A DNA stretch of 64,000 bases from Litoditis marina. Its lineage: Eukaryota > Nematoda > Chromadorea > Rhabditida > Rhabditidae. A program made the translations under genes and the position numbers. The notes under the pieces were generated by a model that saw nothing but the letters and a program-made list of their open reading frames with translations, was not told where the DNA came from and made no database searches. Positions 1 through 14,300 of this stretch are shown here, one piece after another. Every line of letters starts with the position of its first letter. Position 1 is the first letter of the stretch. Where the stretch lies: positions 6,529,060-6,593,059 of the forward strand of contig OZ038434.1 in NCBI GenBank assembly GCA_964036275.1. Direction: 5' to 3'.

Positions 1-50
1 AGAAATCTGTACTTTCTCACGTTTTCGCTACATGTTGTTCTGTAACCGAC

Positions 51-3000
51 CTGAAGATGTATAACTCTCAATGTCACTGGTTTCTGTCCACGCCTCCTCG
101 TAAATTGGAAGGAAAGCCGGGAACATATCTGTTTGCGTGGATCTATCCTTCTGAAAATATTAACTTTTTCAATAATACAATTGGACATTGTGTTGTGGGT
201 TCTCGTTTTTTTATGTTTCTTCTTCAATAAATTTGTTAAGTAGTTTTCGGAACAAAATAATCAAGCCAACGTCAAATTTTCAGCGATGTTTTTCGTTTTT
301 TACTGTAGTCTATTTACTCCCAGATGTATTTTACTCACCTGATGTAATCGTTGTTGCATCTTATCGATCAGTTGTTGTCTCTCCCGCCGTTTCGAGAATG
401 GAAATACCTTCAAATAGATCGAACTACAGAGATAATTCATTTACAAATATTCCATATTCAGATAATTACTCTAGGGCTTTAACTTTAACTTTAACTTTAA
501 CTTTAACTTTAACTGTGACAAAGTATGAATTCATCATCTATAACCGAAGATGTGCAGAAATTTACCAAATTTCTGCTGTAGTATGATCTCAAATACTGGC
601 AACAATGCGTAAATTGCCACCGAAAAACCAGGGGATCAAACTACAAACACAGTGGGGCAACGCAACATACACAGTTTAGGCCTGCTTTGTAAAGATAAAA
701 ACCTATACAAACAATTTTACCAGATTGGGGTCAACTTTTCATACATGAACACCTAAAGTTATCACCATCCGATCAAGTGATGACCAGGCACCGGTAATTC
801 ACTTCGAGGATAGTCTTCTTGTGACACTTAGCCAGGGGACTGGCCGAGATTATCTCTCATCTACTAGTTGTGATTCCAATTTAAAAGACTTTGAGAAATA
901 CATTGCATATTCATATATTTCATGTTTATTGTTTCACTTCGCATAAATATAAAAATATACCCACCTTCGCAATATTCTCCGAGGCCTTTTCCGCCGCAAC
1001 GCGCGCGCGGGCCGGTGTTTTCACGCGGCCTCTTCGCTTCTTCCAAACTCGCCACATCTCCATCATTCCTGGAGAAGTGAGATTAAACGAACACAGTCAT
1101 TAGTCACATATCAAGAAGGTTCCTTTTCAAATCACGTGGACGTGTGAACGTGTGACCCCAATGTGCGCTGAAGCAATCTAGTCAAAAGCTGCATAATCCC
1201 ACGTGAACTATGCCCGAAAGATTGGAGGCAAATTGAATGATTGTGTCGTAGATTAGTCCATTAGATTCCGGTTACCAGTTCTTTTTGCAACGTAACTTTG
1301 TTGTGTTCACGTTAACCCACCGATCTGTCCTCCTTTCAATTTGGACCCATCTGGATCTGAACTGTACTCTTCCATGAGGGTAAGCAGTAACTCCTGGAAA
1401 TTTGTCAATTGTTTATAGAAAAGTTTTTGCTCTCATTGTAAAAATTGTTTGTTTTATTCCGCTTCAGTTGGATATTCCTAAATTTAGGTTTTTATCATTT
1501 TTCTTGCGATCTTATCACAGAAAATACATACTTTAGTCACGTGATCAGAGTATGCTAGACTATCGTACTTGCAACAAACCTCAAATAACTTCTCCAACTT
1601 CATTTGAATAACGTTAATACACATGGAAACTAGTGAAAGACCAATCATAACGAGAGCAAATATGATGAACATGTCCTCGCTTTTCGTCGGAGTCACGTCT
1701 CCTGAACACAATTATATTATTGAAGATCAACTTGAACGTATTGTTATCCACAGCTTTTTGTGTCTACTTATGTAGTCCGAAGCATTCTGTCGTTCACTAC
1801 TACAGAGTGCGGTTAAAATTTGTAGGAATCATTATTGAAAAGTACATAAATATGAAGTGACCCAAAAAGAGTTGTAGTTATATCTTGCACCACAGTACAG
1901 TCTAAAGAACTTTGCACGTTGCGCACGAGAACAGAAGCAAATAAGTACAGAGCGACCGTAACATCAATTGCGACCCATATATACTCACCGTACCCGATAG
2001 TGGTCAATGAACAGAAAAAGAAGTAAAAACTCTTGAAATAGTCCCAATCCTTCTCGAATCGAAGGAAAATGGCAGCACAGAGAAACATCCAACCAAAGGC
2101 GACACCTGTAACAAAACAAGTTCGATGCCGTATCCAGCGGAAAAGTTTTTGACATGTGCCGCTTGCCATGTTTCCTTCCTGCGAAAGATTGAGAAGCACC
2201 CTACTGTTTGTGGAGTAATCTTAATTTTACTTCGAATGAATGTAAATAGTAAATACTTACCGATTGCTAGTAATAACGGCATTTCCGATATTCGTTCTTC
2301 TTCTGTTAGTTTTGACCTACTCTCACCGGACAGAAAACTGAAAAAGATTCTGATCAAACTTTGTCAGAGATCCAGTTAGGTCTGGGAGAGCACAATCGAT
2401 GCAATAGATTTTCTATCTGTTTCGCTAAGTTTTTAGGTGGATCACAGTGCATTAGCATCTCCCAGATCAGGCCCAAACTAAAACTTCAAGACTCCAAACA
2501 AGAAACAGGTTTACAATAACTTGATCAGTTCGAAAACACTACGTAAGGAACATAACCCTACCTCATAATGCAATCCCACGACTTCTCCAGAATACCCAAG
2601 CAGATCCTGCCCAGTTTGTGAAGAATCATAAGAACGAGGGGGATACCAATTACGGCATAGACCTGGAGAGGAAAATATGTTGTTATAACTTACATTGAGA
2701 CTAGTCTACATGTGTGCGAGCTACAATCTCCTAATATCTCAAGAGAGAACTTCAAAAAATGCCTCGTAAGTAAAATCAACAGAATACCAGATCGTAGGTT
2801 GAACCGCGATAGAATAAGTATGTTGCAAAGATTATTGGAAAAGTTACCGAGGTCTCACACGTTACAGGCACTTCAAGTGTAACCTCGGAGGCTTTGAGTA
2901 AACTTCTTCAATGCTCTAGAAGGTGCTACAGAAATATAGGCAACGTTCAATAATCGTACATAGAAGAGACACGTCTCTTTATCACGTAGTCCGCGAAGAA

Positions 3001-5719
3001 ATAATAACATGCGTGTGAGAGCTTCCTAGTATACAGAACAGGCAGACAAATATTTAGAACCACCACTATTTACGTGCAAAAACCCCACGTGAGTGAACGT
3101 GAGCGACAAAATAGAAACCGAATTCTGGAAAAGCAACGAACCATTGCAGCCAGTTTGCCAAGTTTCGTCTTGGCTGTGATATTCCCGTATCCGATTGTAG
3201 TGTAGGTGGTCACTGAAACATGCCGTGTTCCAACTCGTTTGATTTCAATTGTCAGAGTTCAAGTTACATATTTAACCAAACTAGCCTATTCTGTTCCAAT
3301 TTTTCCCGATTGGTACGAAAAAACATACCAATATCCATATTTATGGCTAGAAACATTATTGAGCAACTTTTTCAACTGGACAATGACGGAACGTTTAGGT
3401 TTTGCTGGATTCCACGTGGGAATGACATGGACTATACCTGCCAAGAACATAGCATTCCAGAATGTCCAAATGGGTGTCAGGGCATTATCCAAACCGACTG
3501 CCACGTTGTAGTCACACAAACTGGCATTCAACTGAAAACACAAAATGAAAATAGAATTACAAAAGCAGATTGTCGAGTGGTCGATGCATCTCGAGCTGGA
3601 TTAACATTTCTTAGCGATTCAGACCACAATTCACCATCATCAGATGAGATAGGAAAGGTTCAATGTTGTTGTTAATGTTTAGAGAAAAAGAATTAGTCTG
3701 TCAATAAAAACTGACAAAAACAGTCACTCCATTCCGTTTCTGCGTTGTTTGTAGTTTGGTCGCGAATATTATTAGACTCAGTTCGATTCCAGGTGTATCA
3801 CCGGTTCCCGCCCATCATCGAATCTATTGAAACCCACCCTTTCTCTGTACATTGTCTCGTTCCAGCCTTCTGATGCCCCCTCCAGACCTATCTCCCAACA
3901 GCGAGCCGCCAACTGCAACGAAGACAGTGTTCTGGTATTCAAATGCAAAGTCACATAGTCACGTGAAACGTGACTAACCACATCAGAATATATGAAGGTG
4001 TGGAAGAAAAAGTTGCTGATGTTTATACACATTTCATTCGGGTATACTATTAAAATTTAGTAAAAAGATGTAACAGCTTCTAAACGTACTTGATTGGTAT
4101 AATTCTGTAGAGCGTGAATTCTTCCAAAGTTGGTCTCCATGTTGTGTTTCCAAACGGGATCCGGGTTGAGAGGTCGAAGGGCTTTCGCCTTGTGACTCTC
4201 GTGCTCGGTCAGGTAGAACACAGATACCGTATACCAATATACGGACTGGTGAAATGAAAATTAATTGAACGAATATAGGAAATTACAAATAACTTTTCAG
4301 ATTTTAACATTCACACAATTCAGAGGTAGAATAGCACACGAGTTTCGGGTTTTGTTCATGTGCAAGTATCAAACACAGTGAATCGCTAGTTCGGAGCTCG
4401 TGAGACCTACTTATATACATGATCGTTATTTATTGGTAACAAATTCTTTATTCTGAGTGTAATTCGTATTGTACGGGTGGAAAGGTTTCTCCCTTTGGAG
4501 GAAACTCACCTTGTAGAGCTGGTTGAGAGCGAATTTCCGATATCCACGGTAGTGCAGTTTGCGCACGTAAGAGTTGTTTCTGTAATGATTTTATGACTTC
4601 TATTTTGAAAAGTATTTTTTGTATCAAAAAATATTGTAATAAATTTTAATTGATTATTCTCGGAAAAAAATGAAATTAGAAAACTAACTGATAGGCGTGG
4701 TTGAATTCTCTTAGACGGGAGTCTATGTGCAGAACTTTCTGTAAGAGATCTTCCTTTAGCGATGTGATGAATATTGCCTGGAATAATGGTTGCAATAGTG
4801 AAGCACTCCCCTTTATCTCTCTCTCTCTATCTCTCTCTCTCTCTCTCTCTCTCACTCACTCTCTCCATCTGTGTGGTCAACTGAACTATTACGATCTAGA
4901 GTTGTAACATTTGAACTGGAACTTCTCCTAAACCCGACGTTTTCTACGCTATGTACAATCTTTGTGTTTTAATATCACTGTGTTGTAGTCTGTCCCATCT
5001 CATTCGTAACTCGAGAAATGTGCCGTGTATGCCGATCAAACTACAACTCTGTTATTGTCATTCGTTATACGAACCTTCTCGATGAGAACCCCCTCCTCAT
5101 GGGAACTTTCAATGGACCAGAATATGAGACCTCCTAGTAGAGAATACGCGATCAACAGGAGGATGGGGAAGATGTTGTGCATGTGAGATTTCTCGTAGAT
5201 CAACTGAATAATAAATCAATTGTACTTGTGTTTGTTTTTATGGTCAACTAAACGGTTTAATAATCCAATAATAATCAAACTCTTCTCCAACAACTTAATA
5301 TATTCCGAGATGTTTTGGGCACACACCACATACCTGTCCTGGCGTTCATCGAACTATATGTAGTATTTTTTTGCTGTTCAACGTTACTTGATTGAATGTA
5401 GTCATTTTTTATGAAGTGTTTTTTTTGAGGTTACCACCAGGAGGCCTCGTGACAATGTTTTCTTTATCTTCTTCATTATTTCAAGTGACCACTATTTCTC
5501 GTGAATTCCAACTTCTTACATGTTGAAGTGTCATTAATACATTGTGGTAAAACCTGAGCAAAAATATCGTAAGAAGTGTTAAAGAACATTATTTCGGGAC
5601 AAGCTATGTACCTGTAGATATCCGATCCATACATTCCATCTTGAGCGACGGCGACGGTTTCCCTTCAACGCAGTCCTCCACACATGCTCATTCAATAAAA
5701 GATGCTGAATACGAAACAT
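51..5719 (-). CDS. Two-pore-domain (K2P/TWK-type) potassium channel, 3' end off the window
   Basis: Leak potassium channel of the plasma membrane. Coding exons in transcript order: 5612-5719, 5075-5203, 4689-4777, 4510-4579, 4090-4245, 3802-3912, 3438-3531, 3142-3212, 2562-2662, 2261-2337, 1989-2105, 1580-1701, 1321-1393, 965-1068, 792-826 (weak acceptor), 339-423, 51-150; all phases agree. About 547 residues are visible, and a donor at 51 shows that more follows. Family marks are TM1 (LLIAYSLLGGLIFW), a first pore filter TTIGYGN near residue 260, TM3 (VYAVIGIPLVLMIL), and a second filter TTIGYGD near residue 375, split by an intron inside the glycine codon. An extracellular cap follows TM1. 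Arg-rich RRRRSR lies before TM1 and a long basic then acidic tail follows TM4. The start is uncertain: ATG 5719 or in-frame ATG 5776. Class is clear; subfamily is not assigned. Confidence 0.93.
477..514. repeat. (CTTTAA)n microsatellite
   Basis: About six perfect hexamers in an intron of the potassium channel gene, next to the 339-423 exon. It is telomere-like in period but is not the nematode TTAGGC or arthropod TTAGG repeat. Confidence 0.9.
595..690 (-). repeat. tRNA-derived SINE-like repeat, copy 1
   Basis: On the minus strand this aligns over about 70 bp with 45430-45510: a TAAA-containing A-box-like part, then TGTGTTTGTAGTTTGATCCC, which resembles a pol III B box. It contains one of six exact copies of ATCAAACTACAA in the window. 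The family assignment is inferred from two aligned copies. Confidence 0.5.
4818..4863. repeat. (CT)n microsatellite
   Basis: Pyrimidine dinucleotide tract in the intron between two extracellular-cap exons of the potassium channel gene. Similar tracts lie at 19336-19381 and 47490-47570. Confidence 0.9.
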
Positions 5720-5776
5720 ATACTTCTTATCATTAGCGTGCCAAGAAACATGTTTGGTAAGTGGTTCAATGCGCAT

Positions 5777-8371
5777 ATGAGAAAAAAGCTTTTTCAATTT
5801 CTGTTTTTATGAAAAAAATATTCATGTGATTAATATAACCGATTGGGAACAAACTATTTGACGTTATCTTGTACAAACTCATTCGATTTTGTTGGTTTGC
5901 CTTCAAAAACCGTCCTATTTGGACAACACATTTTGGTTTCATCGAGACGGATGATATTGGAACTGTACCTGCAGTGTACTTTCATCCAATACGACATGGG
6001 TCTCTTTCCTCTTCACTAATGACTTTCCCAATGTCATTCTCAAGATGGAAGGAACATCATATCATCATAAAAAAGATTGCTGAGACACAAACATTTCTCA
6101 CAGGAACTCTGGGATTAGAAAAGTGGTGCTTATGTAAACATTCATCTTTTACTTGACAGAAAGAAGGCGAACTCCGCTCTTATATGGAATACAAACACAT
6201 ATGAACAGAGAAATTACTTGAAAGAGTGTGTGAGAGAGAGGAGAAGGACGGGAACTATGAATCAGAAAAATGAGAGCTCGGGAGAGAAGCAGAGATATAA
6301 AAGGGAAGCAGTGAAAGAAGATAGGAGCGCCGGAGCAAGATAGATAGAGAAATACAGAAACAGAGGGACAGAGAGAGATCGATGGAAAGAGAAAGAGAGA
6401 GAAAGAAAAATAGCAGCAGCGAATGAGGAAACGAAAGAGGAGAGAGATGATTTTCGAACTATTGCTGTCATTCAGGTGAGCGATTGGAGACGAATACTGA
6501 TAATAGTGTTTGTACTAACGTACTGACAGTTTGGAGAATAGTCGAGAAGAATATACAATAGTAGTGAATAACTATTATGAAACAATAATAACTTCATATA
6601 CATATAGAATGTGTGATAGACGAGTATTTGCCTGGCATTCTTCCAGGATAGTGCGTGTCTGTGTATACTGATTCAATTTGCCACCAGTGAGCGGCGCATT
6701 CTTATATCGTCAACAATGATACTAATATTTCATAATTACTAGCGGCAATGGAATTTCCAAAATCCATACACATAATGATCGGTTTATTACGCAACTGAGA
6801 GCCTGATACCAAAACAGGAACAAGAACAAATATAGTAGTTCCAGGATTAGCAGCGCCAATGTTCACTTCAAAAAATACAGTATTTAGAAAAAAATGCATA
6901 GGTGTCTGGTGTCATCTATTTTTGTACACAGGTATTGTGTCAAACTATACTAGAAGTAAATTGAGTAGTCACGTAAAGTTTGCTCTCTAATGAGAAACCG
7001 CGCGCTTTTTCATTACACGTTTGTGAGTTATGCTGTGTTCAACATGTTTCACGTGACTGTGCAATTCATTAACAGTATACGAGTGAGAGCACCTCTTTAA
7101 GAAGGAGGCACAATGTCAGCAAGTTCGGCGAATCAAGAGCTCAGGAGAAGATGCGAGAAATTCTCATTAAAGTTCATTGAAATGTTTTTCGAGAACATTC
7201 TATGGAATCGAGTGAATCAGGGAGTTTTGCAGAAACGTTGCCCGTGCAGTCGAATGCAGGAATATCCCGATGAACAGATCCCTTCAAGAAACTTACAGAA
7301 AAACTACATCTTTATTGAAACTCTTGTCCGAAGATCATAGCAACTGCCGTTTTTTTTCATGAAAGGGAAAACATGGTTTCATGCAGTAGTACAAGGGGAA
7401 GTGTAGTACGGAGACTCCTACAGTCCTACAGCATGAACACATAACTTATTGAACGTTTTAATTACACAACGTAAATGTGGTCGAAAAGAGAAAAGAGTTT
7501 CGCATTCGACTCTCCTTCCAGATCACAAAAAGGGTCGTAATTAGCTTTGACAATATTGAAATTTGCATGAGAAACTTTTGGTCGGAAATACGCCGACTGT
7601 AGACCCCCACTAAATTTGAAGTTTACAGAGTTTTAGTCATGTTAGAGTTTTTCAAAAATTATTTGTTGCGTCTGTGTGACACCGAGAGACATTCAACTTC
7701 CTCGAGAAACCGATTGCGACTTTACAAATATCAATCTGAAAAATCTGTACAAAGAAGGCCACACGACACAGAGATAATAATGACTATTCCTCTACTAACA
7801 TTCGACAAAAATAATCCATCTCTTGGTGAAATTTGTTTGACCCCCATATTTTCTGCTGACAGATCAAACTACAACTGAAAACGACCCCTCCCCTATAATG
7901 CCGTCTATAGATGAGAATCACTGAACTGCAACTTATGATGAACCAGTCTTTCTGTGTGTATACTAAAAAAGTTATTTGAGCACGCGAGTAGTTTTAAAGT
8001 TGATTTTTTTTTTGTTGATTTTTCTTGATCGTTCGCTCTTGATTTTTTGCTACCGCTCTTTCGTATTGACGCTGTGTGCTTTTTACAAAGATATATTGGC
8101 GCGAAACAAAATCTTACAAATTTGTAGTACTACTAAATTATTGATTGACAGACTGTATTCTGTATTTTTCAACTCACTCGATTGAATTCTTGATTCAGTC
8201 TTCATTGTTCCGTATGTTTCTTCTTGTCTTCAATCAAATTTCTTTCGTTTGATGCTTTGTGAAAAAATGAATCGAAAAAGGCACGATTTCGCGTCGTCAT
8301 TGTAGCTCTATTGTGATTCTCAGAGTTTGTTCCTGTAGCAAACTCAATTTCTTAGTTCTATTTTGCAGATA
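5777..8371. other. Gene-poor stretch between the potassium channel and the 29-exon gene
   Basis: No conserved coding exon was found. It holds a GA-rich purine tract (about 6180-6450) that keeps a spurious minus-strand frame open, one copy of a short dispersed repeat (6961-7090), one ATCAAACTACAA motif (7863), and a 75-codon plus-strand frame starting at 7113 with no recognisable content. The first exon(s) of the plus-strand gene at 8372 are probably here as 5' UTR, because a splice acceptor lies 3 bases before its ATG. Confidence 0.6.
6961..7090 (+). repeat. Short TIR repeat with CACGTGAC-type ends, copy 1
   Basis: Starts AGTCACGTAAAGTT and ends GTTTCACGTGACTG, so the ends are inverted. It aligns over its whole length with 59470-59592. 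A shorter CACGTGA-containing fragment is visible near 3955-3977. It looks like a small MITE; no target duplication was established. Confidence 0.55.
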
Positions 8372-11300
8372 ATGTCCGCCATAAGAAGGGCGAGAAGGTT
8401 AGCGACCAGATATGCAATAACAACAGATGAGCCCGGTGGCGAAAACTTCTCTGGCAGCGCTACAATACTTACCAACGGTGAGATCGAGGGATTAAATGGT
8501 GTATGTAGGCAGCTTGAAAAGCGAATCTCTGTCTATTCGTTTAGTTGACTAAGATCACTATTTTCATTTTGCTAGTTTTGATTCTATGTCTGAATTCAAC
8601 GCCGAACTCGGATTTTCTGTCGAAATATCGGGTTTTCTGGAAAAATATCATTAAGTAATCGGGTAATACCCGAGCTGTGGCCTATTTGTACTTTTGAATG
8701 ATATATCGATTGTTGATTTATGCCCTCTTCATAAAATCAAATTTCAGGGCTACGTATAGTGACGGCCAATGATGAACCCCGTACAAAGGGAGTTCGATTT
8801 GTGGTGGAGGCCGAGGAGATTCCGAACAATGTTTCGGACGTTGTCAAGTTATTGTCCGATGCCTTCATTGCTGATGACAGCGGAAATCCCTATTTGGAAG
8901 GCTGGCAACAATTAGGTATGTGGTCGGAATGCACACAGTTTTGGAAGATTTCTTTCTTATCGCACCTAAAAAGGTGCTATTATACATCGACTATCGATAT
9001 CGAGTCACTATTTGCGACATGGTTAATCGTAGTTGAATCATGTACGATCGAATTCTTCCTCATGACTTTTTATATTGTCGATTAACGCAATCTATATATA
9101 TATTTCTTTTTGGTGGGGCACATGTTCAAAATGTGATTGAATCTCTGAGATTTGTGTATAAGATGCGCATAAAGAGTCCCCCCCCCCCCAACTAGCGGGG
9201 CCCGCGGAATCGTTCTTTTTTCTTTCATCTTCCATCTTTTCTGGGTAAAATTAATCAAATGTAAAACCAGTGATTTTGGAGTTTTCTTCTTCTATGAGCT
9301 TTTAAAACATTATTTCACAGCGTCTCGTCGTCCGCCCAATGCTGAACAAATTGCTCAACAAAAGCTGTTCAGAAGCAAAACCACTGACTGCAACTTACAC
9401 AGGTTATCTATTTTGTCACTAACTTTGACCTATCTCCATTTATGGCGGGCGGGTTGGGCATCTATTCATGCATTTCGCTTCTTGTACAGTATGATTACTT
9501 GTCTCCCGTCAGACAGATAGGTAAGTAATTTGTCATTTAGTCAATTAGTTGGCGGAGAATTCCTAATGGCAAAATACGAATTACTCTGTGGGGAAGCGTT
9601 GACCTGATAAAAGTTATCTGAGTCACTGAGGGCTAATATTCATATCGGCAGTTTCTATTGTTTTCATGTCCATTCCATTGAAGAGGAGAGTAACGTGTTA
9701 GTGTTTTCATATAGTGATTGTATGTGTTTTATGAATGCCTCATTACAGTATATCTCATTCTGGGAAGGAAGAATTTCCTCATCAGTTTCCCACGGAGTTG
9801 TTTACGTATGGAGAAGCACTCAAGAGATGTACACCCGAAGGAGATTCGAATTGCAATGAAAACGGACAGAGTATATCCGGAAAACTGATAGGTCAGCTGC
9901 AGGTTTTGATATTTATTTTCTCTGGCGGGCGATCCCCTCACAGTTAATCTAATACTAACTTCCTACACTTCACGCCACGTATCGTGTGTTTGATGAAAAC
10001 ACAAAACGTAGAGATCTTGTGGCTGCATCATACGTGAGGTGACTTTGTTGGTTGCCCACCCTAATCACCTGTTTTTCATGAAATGCTTGAATTTGAACAG
10101 CCTGAATTTTGGAAATAGTGAAAGTTAGCCCGACAAAGGCAACTTTGAAACCTATTTTGAACAACTTTTCTGTTTTTCTCTCAGCTAAATCACCTAATTT
10201 TCAAAAAATCTTTGTACACAACAAAGTCGCCCCACGTATGGGCTGCATTCATCAGTCGTCGATACTCGGTAAGCTAAGACACCTGTGGAAAGGTAGAACA
10301 CACAATTAGTGTGTTGGTGGGGAGGGCCCAGACGCGTGGGAACTTTTCCAGCTTGCTGCTACATTGTTGAACACTGAATACGGCCACTGCTCAGACACAG
10401 GGAAGTTGTCTCATCCACTCAACATTCCATGTAGATTCTCGTTCGTTTGTTTCAGTTGAAAATTGTATGCATCATTCAGTCTGTTTCCAGGAAGTTGCGC
10501 TGATCCCGAGTTCCGCGAGCAGGTCAAACAGTCGGTGTCTGCTTTCAACGAAATTCTGGTCCGTAGAAATGGGAAAGTGGACAACGAGAAAACGGACCAA
10601 GAAGAAGAGCGAAAGAAATTTGAAAGCTGTGAGTTGTCGCTGCCGTGTATCGACTTTTGAGAAGTGCACTTGTAGTATGTATGCTATTTTTAATACATCC
10701 TACAAAGTGAGCACTGATGAATTTCTTTATTTTCAGCCATTTGCTGACAGAGTTAGAGTACGTAGTGCCGAACATACATATTTATATTTATTATGTAGCT
10801 GCTGCTGGGCCAGGTTCTCATCACTTTTACGATGTCTCCGTCTCCCGCTACATGTTGCGCCAAAATTAGTCGTAAGTACGTGAGGTGACAGACATCGTTG
10901 GATGAAGCACTTGTCCATATCAAAACAATGAAACTTGTATTTATTTTCACCCGCAAATCAAACGGGTCGGTTTGGTGAGTCAAAGTGAACAACTCTTTTC
11001 CAAAAAAATGTGTGTGATATAAAGAATAGCTTTATATCACGTCAATCACGTGTAACATTTCCAAATTCATTTCAGCGTTGCTCAGCAAGTTCGAGGATGA
11101 GCATCTGTCTTCTTCGGCCAGAGTTCGAAGAATCATGAGGAAGGGTGTGAAACAACTGACACGAATGTCCGGAAAACCGCAAACTGTGTTGGTTTTGATG
11201 TACCTACCAACTTTCCTATGGCATTTCTCTATCAGTTACCAAATTGGTCCATTCTGATTTCACTCTTGTAGGCAATATGCTCACCCATTTTGAAATCTAT

Positions 11301-14300
11301 TAGAACATGATTTGTCATGGAGAAATTTCAAACCGTACATGTTTTCTGTAACAGTGATTCTTTTTGAGGAATTGCGTATTGTGCTGGTTAGAAATAGAAC
11401 GGCTGCTAGCTAAGAGCTGACTACGAATAAGTGTGTTTTTGTTTTGTGTCGGCATTCGATTGGTATTCAGGGTTGACGACACTTGCTTGAATATTAACTA
11501 TGGCCGCACTTTGTTGCACCAGCTTGATTCTGAAAAGGAGACAGTCTCGCGAACTGATTTCGACAACTTCAGTGGGTTCATTATCATTTATACATTTCAA
11601 AATATGACTGAAGTGAAAATTTATCCTTCTAGATTCTTAGTAAAGAGTTAATTACTGCTGGAACATTATCATTATAAGTTGATTATCCTTGTTTTTCTCT
11701 TTTTCAAAAAAAAATCAGACTTCATTCTTTTCGGCAACTGTTATTGTACCTTCCTGTCCCTCACTATTCTTAATTGTAATAAATCGAGCGGATTCCTTCT
11801 CATCATTCTCCGTCTGACAAATTAGTCGTCTCTTGTGATTGATTGATTTCCAGAGCTGTTCGATGTTGCAGCTCTTGTTTTCAACCTAAAACGGTTCCTG
11901 TCCATCTGACAAATGTTGTAGTCAGTAACTTTTCCTCGCCATAAAAGCAAGCTTCAAAGATGTTTTTTCCGAGTTTAATGATTCATTTTCAGTTCGAAAT
12001 GACATGGGATTCAAGATGAACTTCCCTACTGACAAAACTGACATCGCTTCAAGTAGCCGTATTTTGTCAAAGACACCGAAACATACACATAACAGCAGAC
12101 GGGAAAGGGAAAAGAAGAGCAAAAGGGAAAGGTGAGAGAGTGAAGAAAACGTTGTCTTCATTGACCACAAATGCAAACATCAACATCTTGAAGGTGCTCT
12201 GGTCATCTGGGCCGAGGGTTATTTTACATGGTTTTTTTAGTTTTCGTGGGGAGGTTTCTCGCGCGGATGTTTTTAAGATGGAACTGAACAATAAAAACGC
12301 AGATCGAACATATTTGATTCAATCTCCATGCTCTGCGGTTAATGAACCTCGGTGTATTGTAGTTTTATGTTATTCGGAGTATGAAAGATCATACCATCTC
12401 GTGTTACGTTCAATAATCAAAACAAACAATATGGTTTATTTAGATCCAAAACTGGCCATCGTAATAAGGATGCGAGCAAATCTACCTCTATTTCTGAGCA
12501 TAAATCATCTGCGAGGAAGGAGGTTGAGCCAGATGAGCGCGAGTCAGCTGCCTGTATTGAGAAGGAAACTGCACATAGCTCTGGAGCACACAGAGACCGA
12601 CACCCGCATACGGTTAAGGTGAGAACAGAGCCACATTTACGCCTACATTTACATTTATTTAACTAGGATAACGGCACACAATACACATATCAAATGTATG
12701 GAATCGATTATCGATATTATTGTCGTCATAGGTGCGAATTGCGAAACCCCGGTATACCGACTGGGGGAGAGAAGCGTATTCTCCCAATAATCACAGAAAG
12801 TAGCTCTATTTACATCTTTTCAGCCAAGTTTGCCAGAGTTTGATTGGCGTTGCTATCAGTGTGTCTTGTTTCAGGGGAACAAAGATGTGCAGACGAACTC
12901 CACCGAGAGAGTTGCTAGAGATCTAGGGGAGGCACTGGCTTATTCCAGAATGAAGAAGAAGAAGAGGGTACTGGTGACACGGTCTGCCCTCTCTAAGCAC
13001 AGGTCCAAGTCTCGACTGCCAGAGGTGAAGGTGAGCACACACATTAGACACCAGTAAGATGTCAGATGAAATTACGCTTATTCTGCTCTTTTCGAACCAA
13101 ATATACTGGAAGAAGAAAAATTCACTCCTTGTTATTTCTGCTAACAGTTATTTTATGAATAACGTTCGTCTTCTTCAGACATCAGAATTTCCTTTCAATG
13201 GGTTTGCCCTTTTCATCACAGAATGGGCACGTTTTCAAAGTTTATCATTGAATATATGATTTTTTGTTTCTGGCTATCGAGTCAAGATTGTGGAGTATGC
13301 GTACGCATCTTTTTCATGCAGTGAAGAAAATCTATTTTCTACTAATCAATCTTGATTTTTTTGTTCCAGCTAGGTGGATATCGTATTCCGAAGAAGGATT
13401 CATCCAGTATGACTCACGCATCAGAACGAAGACCGTCCGCAACTCATAAAAATCCGACTGTGATGTTCGTTAATGTTTATATATTTGAGCGTTTTTTACA
13501 CTCTGGACTTTGTAGTTTGCACTTTGAACCATGCACCCCTTGTCGACCAAAACTGAGCGAATCGATTTTACGTCTGGGTCATGCCATTAACCATTTGACA
13601 CCTTCAGTCTACTTACTAATTTATTTCACCATCTTAATCAACAACATATTTTTTTCGAGATAGTTTGTTTCTTCTATTTGTCGAAATCATTTCTAAACCA
13701 ATCTGGTTTTGAATTTTTAGATTACTTACTTTCATTAGATCATACTTTGTTTGACGCTGATGGTATATTGATTATCGTGAAAAAGTGTCGTATAATTTAT
13801 TATCAAAAAGTCAATAACTAACTTTTCAATAACCAGGCAGTGTTTCTCAATCTTAAATTCATTGGGATTTTTTTTGTGTAGTTTGCACTCGGGATTGGTC
13901 ACCATTACACCATTTCTAGTTCTCACTCCTTGGGTCATCACTCTTCTGGTTTGAAAAGAAAGATGGAACTACAGCCATTGATGTGTGATGATTTGGATCA
14001 CAAAGACAAGAGAATGCTGGAAGACGCAGAGAAGGTTAGTTTCCATTCGCTTTGGTTAGTTTTCTACTTGATTTTTTTAATGTCTTCAGGGCTCGAGTAC
14101 AGTTTTGTGAGAACCATGTAATAACTAGTATTTCAGGATCGATCAGAGAAAGATGCTCATCCAAGCATGGGAGACGGCACTGCCGCAGATGGTTTGGGTA
14201 CGAATGTTGGTTGCATGGCTCCGGGTTCGGATGAATCTATCAGTCCCATTCGAGGAGATTCGTCTATTTCGGACAAAGATAAAGCCATCAATTCGCAAAA

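Noticed and set aside
1484..1580. Potassium channel ending at the stop near 1484
   Set aside because: A donor at 1579 followed by five in-phase downstream exons with coding character gives a better model; a read-through isoform ending at 1484 remains possible.
6262..6471. Minus-strand Ser/Leu/Phe-rich ORF
   Set aside because: It is the antisense of a GA-rich purine tract and has no complexity expected of a protein.
7113..7340. 75-codon plus-strand ORF with a fair start context
   Set aside because: No domain, no splice partners and no similarity to anything I know; length is within chance for this composition.
9490..9521. Small extra exon candidate in the large plus-strand gene
   Set aside because: It has splice sites, but its phase gives an immediate stop after the preceding exon, while skipping to 9749 keeps the frame.
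10739..10870. Possible exon after a TTTTCAG acceptor
   Set aside because: In the required phase it hits a stop after two codons; exon 11076-11191 fits the phase instead.
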